A stretch of 64,000 bases of DNA from positions 1-64,000 of the forward strand of contig JADKBM010000016.1 in NCBI GenBank assembly GCA_016715115.1, written 5' to 3'. A model generated the notes under the pieces. That model was not told the DNA's origin. It worked only from the letters and a program-made list of their open reading frames with translations, and did not search any database. Of this stretch, positions 26,515 to 34,034 are shown piece by piece. Every line of letters starts with the position of its first letter. The stretch's first letter is position 1. This DNA comes from Acidobacteriota bacterium. Lineage in GTDB: Bacteria > Acidobacteriota > Blastocatellia > Pyrinomonadales > Pyrinomonadaceae. Position numbers and translations under genes: made by a program.

Positions 26515-28434
26515 TTACTGCGGAATCTCGCGTCCGCGAAGCGTCGGTTTGGCCGACGGTTTGACGGTCGGCTTGATCGTCGGCCGAGGCGTCTGCGGAG
26601 TTACCTGCGTCGGACGCGGCGTCGGCGGAACGTTCGTCGGTCGCGTTACAGGCGTATTCTGTCGGTCAGGCGTCACATCGGTTGCCGGAGTCGCGGTCGG
26701 TTCCGGCGACACGGTCGGCGACGGCGACGAATCGACCGTTCCGTTTTGATTCGAGGTGTTCGATTCGTCCGGCGTCGGCGTCGCCGTCACGGTCGGCGAA
26801 GCTGACGGCGTCGGCAACGGTGTCGGCGTTTCGGACGGACCGAACAAACTGCCTTTGCCCGAATAGACGTACCAAGCGAGACCGGCGCCGCCCGCGCCGA
26901 GAATCATCAGCAGGAACAACGCGATCAACACTCCGATCAGGAATCCCTTCGACGTCTTTTTCTTTTCGGGCGCGGCGGCAACTGCCGCCACCGCCGCCGG
27001 ACTCGCCGGTTCAGGCTCTGGCTGCGCGAATGATTCGGCCGCCGGCGTCTCCGAAAAACCGCCGTCCGCAAACGGCGAAGCCGGAACCGAAAAATCGCTC
27101 GTTTCGGAAAATCCGCCGTACGAACCCGTTTGATCGTTATGCGGAGCCGGTGCCTCGGGCGCGTCCAGATTCACGATCGGCACGGTTGCGTCGGGAAGAA
27201 ATGTCTCGTTCGCCGCCGCCGGCGCAGAAGGCGTCTCGCCAAAAGACTCGGGCATCTCTGTGAACGGCGCCGGAGCCGGTGTTTCGGTGAACGGCGCCGA
27301 AGGTTCCTCAAAAGTCAGGTTCGGCGAGATGAAGACCTCGGTCTTGATATCGGCCTGTTTCGGCGTCGAATCCGGAGCCGCCGGCGCGTCGATGATCGGG
27401 CCGTCATAGCGGATCGTCGCGTCAAACTCGGCGGGCTGAACCTCCGCCGGGGCCGGGGTCGACGGTTCCGGCAAATTGACGACCATTCCGAACGGGATGG
27501 TTGCCGCGCCCATATCTTCTTTTGAGGCCATTTGCGCTTCGCCGGGAGACGTCTCTACCGGCGCATTCATCACGACGGTCTTCTCGGAAGTCGCCTCGTT
27601 CATCCGCGCGAACGCCTCGCGGAGTGCTTTTTGCATCGATCGCGCATCAGCGAAACGCTGGTCCTGGCTAACCGCCATTCCCTTCTGGATCACTTCCGAG
27701 ACCGAAGCCGGAACTTCCGGATTGATCTGGCTTATCGGCCGAAGCGGATCGGGTCTCCCACTCAGAACGGCGTCGGCCCGCTGGGTCGCATCCGGCGGGA
27801 CAACGTTCGTCAAAAGAAAGTAGAGCGTCGCGGAGAACGAAAAAATATCGCTTCGCGGGTTGGTTTCGGCGCCGCGGATCTGCTCAAGCGGCGCGTAGGG
27901 CTTGGCGAAACCCGCAGATCCCGCGCCGCCCTCAAGTTTCGCAACTCCCTTTCGGGACAGCCCGAAATCGAGCAAAACGACGTTGTTGTTTTCCGTCAGT
28001 TTGAGATTTTGCGGCTTGATGTCGCGATGGACGATCGCCGGCTCGTTCGAGTGAAGATAAACGAGCGCGTCGAGCAATTGGTCGGCCCAGAACATCACCC
28101 AACTCAGCGGAAACGGCGTTTGCGTCGTTGCGAGGCGTTTTGACAGGTCGTCGCCGGCAACATGATCCATCACGAGAAACTGTTCGCCGTTCTCGACGAA
28201 ATGGTCGGAAACCTTCGGCAGCGCTTGGTGTCGCAGACGCCCGAGCGCACGCGCCTCGTTTTCGAAACCGCCGCCGAGAACGTCGTCGCCGGCAAAATAG
28301 GTGCGCTTGATCACCACCGGACCGCCGACGCGCTGATCTATCGCGAGATAAACCTCGCCCATTCCGCCCTGGCCGATCATCTGGCCGACAAGATATCGGT
28401 TCTGCAGTAAAGTGTTTTGTGCTAATGGTGTCAT
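26515..28434 (-). CDS. Membrane Ser/Thr protein kinase (PknB-like) with Pro/Thr-rich extracellular tail
   Basis: The protein has 639 residues from ATG 28434, which places the kinase fold 14 residues in. The Gly loop is GQGGMGEVYL at about 21-30, the catalytic Lys is in VVIKRT (K43), and the catalytic loop is HRDIKPQN with D138. LLDFGLS follows at about 154-160, then the APLEQ-type APE equivalent. A long low-complexity linker rich in Pro, Ala, Thr and Glu follows. One membrane span (FLIGVLIALFLLMILGAGGA) and an extracellular tail of Thr/Pro repeats (TPTPLPTPSASPTVTATPTP) complete it. It has no PASTA domains. It probably senses an envelope or extracellular cue; the target is unknown. The TPR gene downstream is a candidate partner. 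Confidence 0.9.
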   Translation of the reverse strand: MTPLAQNTLLQNRYLVGQMIGQGGMGEVYLAIDQRVGGPVVIKRTYFAGDDVLGGGFENEARALGRLRHQALPKVSDHFVENGEQFLVMDHVAGDDLSKRLATTQTPFPLSWVMFWADQLLDALVYLHSNEPAIVHRDIKPQNLKLTENNNVVLLDFGLSRKGVAKLEGGAGSAGFAKPYAPLEQIRGAETNPRSDIFSFSATLYFLLTNVVPPDATQRADAVLSGRPDPLRPISQINPEVPASVSEVIQKGMAVSQDQRFADARSMQKALREAFARMNEATSEKTVVMNAPVETSPGEAQMASKEDMGAATIPFGMVVNLPEPSTPAPAEVQPAEFDATIRYDGPIIDAPAAPDSTPKQADIKTEVFISPNLTFEEPSAPFTETPAPAPFTEMPESFGETPSAPAAANETFLPDATVPIVNLDAPEAPAPHNDQTGSYGGFSETSDFSVPASPFADGGFSETPAAESFAQPEPEPASPAAVAAVAAAPEKKKTSKGFLIGVLIALFLLMILGAGGAGLAWYVYSGKGSLFGPSETPTPLPTPSASPTVTATPTPDESNTSNQNGTVDSSPSPTVSPEPTATPATDVTPDRQNTPVTRPTNVPPTPRPTQVTPQTPRPTIKPTVKPSAKPTLRGREIPQ

Positions 28435-28505
28435 ATGATTCGCCGCAAACGGTTCTCTGAAATTTGCCAATCAAAAGAATTATAAGGAATTTCCGCGAAA
28501 AATCA

Positions 28506-28991
28506 CTATGGCGCGGCGCGCGTTTTCGAATTTCCCGCCGGAGGCGGCTGATCTTTGTGTTGCCAACACCGTCCGCCGCCTTTGACGCGGCGTGTGCACG
28601 ACGTCCCTTTCTTGGTCAAAGCGCCGCAAAACTCGGCTGATTCCTCGGTTGGCTCCGGAGTGGGACGCGTCCGCTCGCCGAAGTTTGCGATGTTTCGATT
28701 CGCCGGGGACGGTGTTTGGTCCGCGGCGACGTTCGAGTTTCGGTTCGCGTTTCGGACGGGCGCGGGCTTGCTGAACGCGGCCGGTGGCGGCGCGCTTGCC
28801 GCCTTGAAGTAAGTTCCGACGCCGAAGAGTCCGATCATCGCCATCACGCCGGCGAGGACCGTCGGTAGCCAGTCCTCGACGAAGAACTCGGTTTGGCAAA
28901 CATCGCAGAATCGGCGGCTGTTCGAGAAATTCCATTCGACACGTTCGATTTTTTCGCCGCAATTGCAGCAAAAATTGGGTTTATAGATCAC
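28506..28991 (-). CDS. Small membrane protein with two zinc-binding modules
   Basis: The 161-residue protein has an N-terminal zinc ribbon (CCNCGEKIE...RFCDVCQTEF, two CxxC pairs) at about 8-35. One membrane span lies at about 43-62 (TVLAGVMAMIGLFGVGTYF), followed by a Pro/Asn-rich linker. The C-terminal module CGALTKKGTSCTRRV...GRCWQHKD carries four possible Cys/His ligands. The last module resembles a short family that I recall as DUF5763; I am not certain of the number. It is encoded 72 bp upstream of the kinase gene on the same strand and may be transcribed with it. Confidence 0.75.
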   Translation of the reverse strand: MIYKPNFCCNCGEKIERVEWNFSNSRRFCDVCQTEFFVEDWLPTVLAGVMAMIGLFGVGTYFKAASAPPPAAFSKPAPVRNANRNSNVAADQTPSPANRNIANFGERTRPTPEPTEESAEFCGALTKKGTSCTRRVKGGGRCWQHKDQPPPAGNSKTRAAP

Positions 28992-29799
28992 TGAGGTTCC
29001 CCTTTTTCTATTCGAGGCGTTGAGTCGGCGGTAATGTGACGGAACCGCCGTAAATTCGTTTGAGTTGGATTATAGTCCAATTCGGCCTGGTTGTTAAAGA
29101 GTCCTTTGACAAATCGCTCCGCAGTTTGACGTTGCGCGTAAGGCGTCACAAGGTCCGACCTATCGGGTTCGCCCCGGAGACGTTGCGTTCTTTGGGATCT
29201 CCGCACGGTGCAACTCCTGATCGGCGATGAATCATCTGCATTTCGTGCAAAGTTCGCCAAGATCGCAGAGTTTTGGATCGGCCGCTTGCGTGATCGGGAG
29301 CATTGAAAGAACACTTGGGAGGAAACGAGTATTCCGGATTCCAGATATTCCAGCATTCCAGTATTCCAGGAGCCTGTCGGAAAAAGGCCGTTTGGGAATC
29401 TTCAAGCGTGCGGAGCACCACGTGAAGCGGAGCGGAACGTGGTGTCAACCACGAACAATTCAATTCAGCGTGTGTAACACGCTCGTCGGGATTTTCCGCG
29501 GCTGACACGCCGACCTGTGTTCATTCGCAGACTACCAACTCAACTACTTTGAAATCACTGTCTTCCGGAAAGATAAGTTTGATAACTGTTCCGGAAACCA
29601 CTCGGGAAACGCAGTATGGTTGGTTCTTCGAAGCCCCCGAATCTGGATCCCAGAATCAGGGTTGATCCCCGGCAAACCCGCCGGGCCTGACACCGAAGGC
29701 AGAATTGAAACAGCGATCGACGAAACATCGTAAAACCAATTCGGCGCGGCGGTGCAACCAGGCTTCGGAAATCGGCGTCTGATTAGTAAAATTTCGTGT
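28992..29799. other. Long gene-poor region with palindromes and a short heptamer array
   Basis: These 808 bp separate divergent genes. Readable structure includes an ATTCCAG-word array (29331-29370), CGTGGT-gtca-ACCACG (29438-29453) and GCGTGT-gta-ACACGC (29468-29482). Open frames here lack codon character and homology that I can recognise. The 3' end serves as the leader of the VWA gene. Confidence 0.6.
29331..29370. repeat. ATTCCAG heptamer/octamer array
   Basis: Five degenerate words are present (attccggattccagatattc and following). It uses the same word family as the arrays at 53010-53067 and 56970-57285. Confidence 0.75.
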
Positions 29800-30789
29800 A
29801 TGTTTCGCAAACTTTTATTCTTTCTACCATTTACGTTGTTCCTGTGCGCCGGCATCGCGTTCGCGCAGGACGATGAGCCGATCACGGTCGATTCCTCGAT
29901 CGTCCGGCTGAACGTCGGCGTCGTCGACCGCCAGGGGCGCCCGATCACCAGTCTCTCAAAAGACAATTTCGCGATCTTTGAGGACGGCGTCAAACAGTCG
30001 ATCTCGCGTTTCGAGCCGACCGTCGCGCCGTTCTCGGTCGTGATGATCCTTGATATGTCGGGTTCGACGCTCGGGTTTCGCGAAACGATCCGGCAGTCGG
30101 CATATCGCTTCGTCGACGCGCTCGCGCCCGACGACCGGGTCGCGGTCATTGAATTTTACGACAAGGTCAATCTCCGCAACGATTTCACGACCGACCGAAA
30201 GACGATCGGAAATTCGATCGGCGTCGCCAACGGGCGCGGAAAGACGCAGCTTTACAAGGCGCTCGATTTCTCGCTCGAAAAGCTCAAGGGCGAGGGAAAA
30301 CGCCGGAAGGCGATCATCGTTCTGACCGATGGAGTCGACACTGCGGCCCGCGACATCGATCGTGATTTTCTGCAGAGGGTGAACGAAAAGGATCTGAGTG
30401 CGGCGATCAAACCCGAGGCGAGCGATTTGCTCGTTCGCGTCCTCGGCAAGTCGGACGTTCAGGGCGTGACGATCTATCCTCTCGCGCTGCCGACCGGAGA
30501 CCCTTTCAAACTGGCCGATCCGACGCCGATCCAGATCGCGATGTTCTCGGCCGCGCGCCAGCGCCTGCAGATAATGGCCGACCGCACCGGCGGACGGCTC
30601 AACACGATCAACCGACTCGAAGAAATGGGCCGTCTCTACGCCGCCGTCGCCGCCGAACTTCGGACGCTCTACACGATCGAATATCAGTCGACCAACGAAA
30701 AGCGCGACGGCAAATGGCGCACCATCCGCCTCGACGTCGACAACGCGGAACTGATCTCAAGAACCCGGCCCGGATATTTCGCGAAATAA
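29800..30789 (+). CDS. Secreted VWA-domain protein (VWFA-related, Acidobacteria type)
   Basis: The protein has 329 residues from ATG 29800, where a signal peptide begins (MFRKLLFFLPFTLFLCAGIA, ending FAQ-D). A short beta domain follows (VRLNVGVVDRQGRPITSLSK, FAIFEDGVKQ), characteristic of the VWFA-related family abundant in Acidobacteria. The VWA domain comes next, with the MIDAS motif DMSGS at about 100, T at KTQLYKAL, and the later Asp in VLTDGVD. The family function is protein or surface adhesion, without specific knowledge. The stop codon at 30787-30789 is followed directly by the large TGCACTC-type array. Confidence 0.88.
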   Translation: MFRKLLFFLPFTLFLCAGIAFAQDDEPITVDSSIVRLNVGVVDRQGRPITSLSKDNFAIFEDGVKQSISRFEPTVAPFSVVMILDMSGSTLGFRETIRQSAYRFVDALAPDDRVAVIEFYDKVNLRNDFTTDRKTIGNSIGVANGRGKTQLYKALDFSLEKLKGEGKRRKAIIVLTDGVDTAARDIDRDFLQRVNEKDLSAAIKPEASDLLVRVLGKSDVQGVTIYPLALPTGDPFKLADPTPIQIAMFSAARQRLQIMADRTGGRLNTINRLEEMGRLYAAVAAELRTLYTIEYQSTNEKRDGKWRTIRLDVDNAELISRTRPGYFAK

Positions 30790-31046
30790 GAGCAAAGAGC
30801 AAGTGCAAAGTGCATAGTGCGGAGTGCATAGTGCATAGTGCAGAGTGCATAGTGCAGAGTGCGGAGTGCATAGTCCGGAAAAAAACAAGTGTCGGGACTT
30901 TCCATTTTGCACTCTGCACTCCGCACCTTGCACTATGCACTATGCACTATGCACTCTGCACTATGCACTTGCACTCTGCACTATGCACTCTGCACTATGC
31001 ACTCTGCTTGCACTCTGCTTGCACTCTGCACTCTCCCCCACTTTGC
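30790..31046. repeat. Inverted heptamer array (AGTGCAT / TGCACTA) between VWA gene and tRNA-Arg
   Basis: The left arm, about 30790-30880, consists of words such as GTGCAAA, GTGCATA, GTGCAGA and GTGCGGA. A 30-bp non-repetitive loop (about 30881-30907) follows. The right arm, about 30908-31046, consists of TGCACTC, TGCACTA and TGCACTT words, complementary to the left arm. The array begins immediately after the TAA of the VWA gene and ends about 47 bp before the tRNA. It fills nearly the whole 303-bp gap; no gene is present. Confidence 0.92.
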
Positions 31047-31092
31047 TTGACACATAATCGCCCGAATTAGTATTCTCTTCATTCGCCTTTGT

Positions 31093-31169
31093 GCACCCGT
31101 AGCTCAGCTGGATAGAGTACTTGACTACGAATCAAGGGGTCGCATGTTCGAATCATGCCGGGTGTACCA
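31093..31169 (+). tRNA. tRNA-Arg (anticodon ACG)
   Basis: The cloverleaf closes well. The acceptor arm is GCACCCG/CGGGTGT (first pair G-U), the D arm GCTC/GAGT, and the anticodon stem CTTGA/TCAAG with loop CTACGAA (anticodon ACG). The T arm is GCATG/CATGC around TTCGAAT, and CCA is encoded. The wobble A would need TadA editing to inosine. A rho-independent terminator follows at 31208. Confidence 0.97.
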
Positions 31170-31207
31170 TTTCAACTTCAATAAACAGAACGTTTAAGCA
31201 ACCGCAA

Positions 31208-31232
31208 AGGCAGGCCCGAAAGCCTGCCTTTT
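31208..31232 (+). terminator. Rho-independent terminator after tRNA-Arg
   Basis: A perfect 8-bp stem AGGCAGGC/GCCTGCCT with loop CCGAAA is followed by TTTT. It is flanked by A-residues on the left. Confidence 0.85.
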
Positions 31233-31272
31233 GTGTTTGGTGCAACATAGGTGCGCCGACGTCGGCCCCGAG

Positions 31273-31802
31273 CTATTCGCCGAACGGGAGAAGATCGCGG
31301 CCTGAGATGACGTTGCCTTCGCTGTCCGTGATCACGCGCGGTGTCCGAGATGGTCTTCGGTCAGATAGCGTGTCGTCGGATTCGTCACCGGAACCTGCGT
31401 GTTAGAGTATTCCGCGACGAGCTTTCCCACGGAATAGACGAAAACAGTCGTCTCCGAAACTCCCTGGGTGTTCCAGGTGATCTTCTTGACGCGTTTTCCC
31501 TCGCCGTCATAAAATTATCGCCCGATCGTCTGGCCTGCGGCGTTCTTTATCTCGTGCTGTTTGTTCTCGCCGTTGAAGATGACGGTTCGGTTGTCGCCGT
31601 CGGTGGCCAGATTTCCGTTTTTGTCGTTGCGAAAGTTTTGATTGGCGGCAATGAACCGGTTCGTCGCCGGATCGATCGTCGGCGTCGTGAATGTCTGAAC
31701 CACGCCAATCGATGGATTCAGTGCCGTGCTGTTGCCGTACCGATCTCCTGAGACCAATGCGTCGGCTTCGGCGCGATTGGTCCCGGTCGACTCAAGATTC
31801 GC
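31273..31802 (-). pseudogene. RHS/YD-repeat protein C-terminal remnant
   Basis: Minus-strand translation gives RHS-type sequence: VSGDRYGNSTALNPSIG and NKQHEIKNAAGQTIGR, then after an in-frame TAA (31512-31514) FYDGEGKRVKKITWNTQG and VGKLVAEYSNTQ, then RYLTEDHLG. A one-base loss breaks TPRVITDSEGNVISGRD...LPFGE before a stop at 31273. The LTEDHLGTPRVITD-like segment is the hallmark of the RHS core end. One nonsense change and one frameshift in a 5'-truncated piece show a dead fragment. The toxin tip domain and N-terminal part are missing. Confidence 0.75.
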
Positions 31803-31806
31803 GGTT

Positions 31807-32164
31807 CAACCAGCCGCGCGAGCGGCGGCATAGTTTAGCCGTGGCGCGTAAGCCCACGGTAACGTCGCGCGAACTCGTCCCCGAGCCGCGGCAGCGGCGG
31901 CACATCGCGCTCGGGAATTGGGATCTGCGAATACGGATTTTGCCCAATTCGGATGCGACGGATCGCGAAATGCCCGAGGGGAAACCATTTGGAATCGTCG
32001 AAACTCGGGATGTTGTGACCTTGGAATCGACGGAATCCTCCAAATCGGCAATTCAAAATCCAAAATGTACCGTGTCGTCGCTCTGCGACTCGGGCGTCCT
32101 TTTTGATCAATACCGTGGGTTTACGCGCCACGGCTAAAGTCTGCCGCCGCTCTGCGGCTGGTTG
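31807..32164. mobile_element. MITE-like element with about 54-bp terminal inverted repeats
   Basis: The left end (31807-31860) and right end (32111-32164) are inverted copies that differ at only a handful of positions. Both carry caaccagccgc, agcggcggca, tttagccgtggcgcgtaa and cccacggt. The roughly 250-bp interior has no credible gene and includes a short ATCCAAA-type word run near 32045-32066. Size, ends and lack of coding capacity are those of a non-autonomous miniature element. No flanking duplication was recognised. Confidence 0.65.
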
Positions 32165-32309
32165 ACGGGCGAGTTCGGGCTGGCGCTGCCGGAAGAGTTG
32201 TGGTTCGGGTCGCGGCGGGAGCTTGGGGGCATCAAAACTGTACAGCCAAACTTGTTTCCTGTATCTTAAAAAGTATCCCCGAATGCTTGATTTTGTGAGG
32301 TTTTTGAAG

Positions 32310-33149
32310 ATGAAGTCGTTAAGTTTCGCCGCGATCGCGGCCGTTTGCCTTTTCTTGTTTTCCGGTCTTGCCGTGGCTCAGAAATTGAAGGCCGAAGAGA
32401 TCATCGCCAAACATTTGGCAGCCGTCGGTTCCGCTGAAAAACGTGCGGTCAAGAACCGTGTCGTGATCGGCACCGCCGAATATGAGATCGAAGCCTCGGG
32501 CGGGATGAAGATCAGCGGCCAGAGCGTCCTTGCCTTTGAAGGCGACAAATCGGCGTTCGCGATGGCGTTCCAGAATCCCAAATATCCGCAGGACAAGATG
32601 GGCTACAACGGAAAGAAAGTGACCGTCGGATTCACTCTGCCGGGCGAGCGGTCGGCTTTGGGCCGCTACATTTTCAGTTTCGGCGACCCGTTCTCGGAAG
32701 GACTTTTCGGCGGCGTCCTTTCTCCGACGTGGGCACTTTACGATCTCGCGGCCAGAAAGGCAAAGGTCGAATCCGAAGGCACGAAAAAGATCGACGACCG
32801 CGAAACCTACGTCCTTTCTTACTCGCCGAAAGGCGGTTCCGACCTGACGATCCGGATCTACATCGACCAAGAGACCTTCCGGCACGTCAGAACGGAATAT
32901 CGCAAGATCATATCCGCGCAGCAGGGGCGAACCGCGGATTCTTCGGCCCGACAGCGCGAGGCGCGTTATTTTCTGACCGAGGATTTCTCCGATTTCAAGA
33001 AAGAGGACGGCTTAGATCTGCCGCACGCAATGAAGATCACGCTGCTTACCGATGCGATGAGCGGTGCGCAGACGGCGATCTGGAAGCTGGCATTCAACCA
33101 GTATTTCATCAATCAAAAGCTGGAACCCGCAACGTTCGTGATCGAATGA
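32310..33149 (+). CDS. Secreted protein of LolA/outer-membrane lipoprotein-sorting-like type
   Basis: The 279-residue protein starts at ATG 32310, preceded by GAGG at a good distance, with signal peptide MKSLSFAAIAAVCLFLFSGL ending AVAQ. The mature part begins KLKAEEIIAKHLAAVGSAEK and continues as alternating beta strands (VVIGTAEYEIEASGG; QSVLAFEGDKSAFAMAF; TYVLSYSPKGGSDLTIRIYI; RHVRTEYRKI). The AEEIIAKHLxAxG opening and DxExxxxVRxEYR pattern recall LolA/LolB-like and related periplasmic lipid-carrier folds. It is alone, with a terminator after it at 33171. Function is not established. Confidence 0.7.
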   Translation: MKSLSFAAIAAVCLFLFSGLAVAQKLKAEEIIAKHLAAVGSAEKRAVKNRVVIGTAEYEIEASGGMKISGQSVLAFEGDKSAFAMAFQNPKYPQDKMGYNGKKVTVGFTLPGERSALGRYIFSFGDPFSEGLFGGVLSPTWALYDLAARKAKVESEGTKKIDDRETYVLSYSPKGGSDLTIRIYIDQETFRHVRTEYRKIISAQQGRTADSSARQREARYFLTEDFSDFKKEDGLDLPHAMKITLLTDAMSGAQTAIWKLAFNQYFINQKLEPATFVIE

Positions 33150-33170
33150 CGGTGTTTCAAATCTGAATTG

Positions 33171-33198
33171 AACGGGCGTGTCTGTCGCGCCCGTTTTT
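33171..33198 (+). terminator. Rho-independent terminator
   Basis: Stem AACGGGCG/CGCCCGTT (8 bp) with a 9-nt loop is followed by TTT, 21 bp after the stop of the secreted LolA-like gene. Confidence 0.85.
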
Positions 33199-33291
33199 AT
33201 GTTCGTACGGTTGCGGGTTGCCGCGTCGAGGGATTCGGTAATGTAAATTTTTGACAAAAGCGGTCGAAGTCCGTAGTTTCGTGTAAGGCCG

Positions 33292-33966
33292 ATGAAGACG
33301 TTTTCGAAGATATGTTTCATTCTGTTCGCCGTGTCGGTGCCGTTTCTGTTTTATGGCTTCGGCGTTGAAACCTTGCGGGCGGCGGCAACGGTTTCGCTTC
33401 GCGATCCGCGTTGGACGTCGTTTTTGGCGGGAGCCGCGATCTTCGTTCCGTGTTATTTCCTCCTGCGGCCGCTGATCCATTCGATCTGGAGCTGGATTGA
33501 AACGTTCGAACACGAATTGACCCATTTGCTGATCGGACTTCTGTTTCTGAAAATGCCCGTCGGCTTTCGCGTCAGCGCCCACGGGGGCGGCGAGGTGAAA
33601 CACGTCGGCTGGGGAACGACCGGTCAGACCTGGGTCACGCTTGCGCCGTACTTTTTCCCGACGGTTTCGATCTTCGTCGTTGTCGTTGCCTGGTTTGCAG
33701 GAATGAGTTCGAACTACCTGCTCGGAGCGCTCGGCTGGGCGACCGCCTTTCACCTCGTTTCAAGCTGGAGCGAAACGAGTTTTCGCCAACCCGATCTGAA
33801 GAAAGCCGGAATCCTGAAAACGCTTCTGATCTTGCCGGTGATGAACCTCATCTGCTACGGCGCCGTCATCGCCTTCGTCGCCGGCGGCGGTGAACGGTTC
33901 TCGGAGTTTTGGATAAACGGCATCAGGCATTCGTGGAAATTATTGACGGGCATTTGGATCCGATGA
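33292..33966 (+). CDS. Membrane protein with HExxH motif, possible M50-like metalloprotease
   Basis: The 224-residue protein has about five membrane segments: residues 5-25, 43-62, 74-90, 112-140 and 176-196. HELTH at 74-78 lies within a hydrophobic segment (ETFEHELTHLLIGLLFLK), as in site-2-type M50 peptidases and the M50B-like group. A second conserved patch (TLAPYFFPTVSIFVVVV) may carry the remaining environment, but the NPDG-type third ligand motif of classical site-2 proteases is not visible. AAGG lies 5 bp upstream of the start. It stands alone between a terminator and the convergent macroglobulin gene. The substrate is unknown. Confidence 0.7.
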   Translation: MKTFSKICFILFAVSVPFLFYGFGVETLRAAATVSLRDPRWTSFLAGAAIFVPCYFLLRPLIHSIWSWIETFEHELTHLLIGLLFLKMPVGFRVSAHGGGEVKHVGWGTTGQTWVTLAPYFFPTVSIFVVVVAWFAGMSSNYLLGALGWATAFHLVSSWSETSFRQPDLKKAGILKTLLILPVMNLICYGAVIAFVAGGGERFSEFWINGIRHSWKLLTGIWIR

Positions 33967-34034
33967 CTTTTGTTGCAGCGCGGATTCATGCGCCCGATCC
34001 ATCCGAGCCCGCCCTTCTTCCGTCTACCCCTTTT

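Noticed and set aside
28992..29799. Open frames at 29146-29508 and nearby as genes
   Set aside because: They lack start signals and recognisable sequence and overlap palindromes and a word array.
31273..31802. Active RHS toxin with an immunity gene
   Set aside because: The fragment has a stop codon and a frameshift, lacks a toxin tip, and no small immunity-like gene follows.
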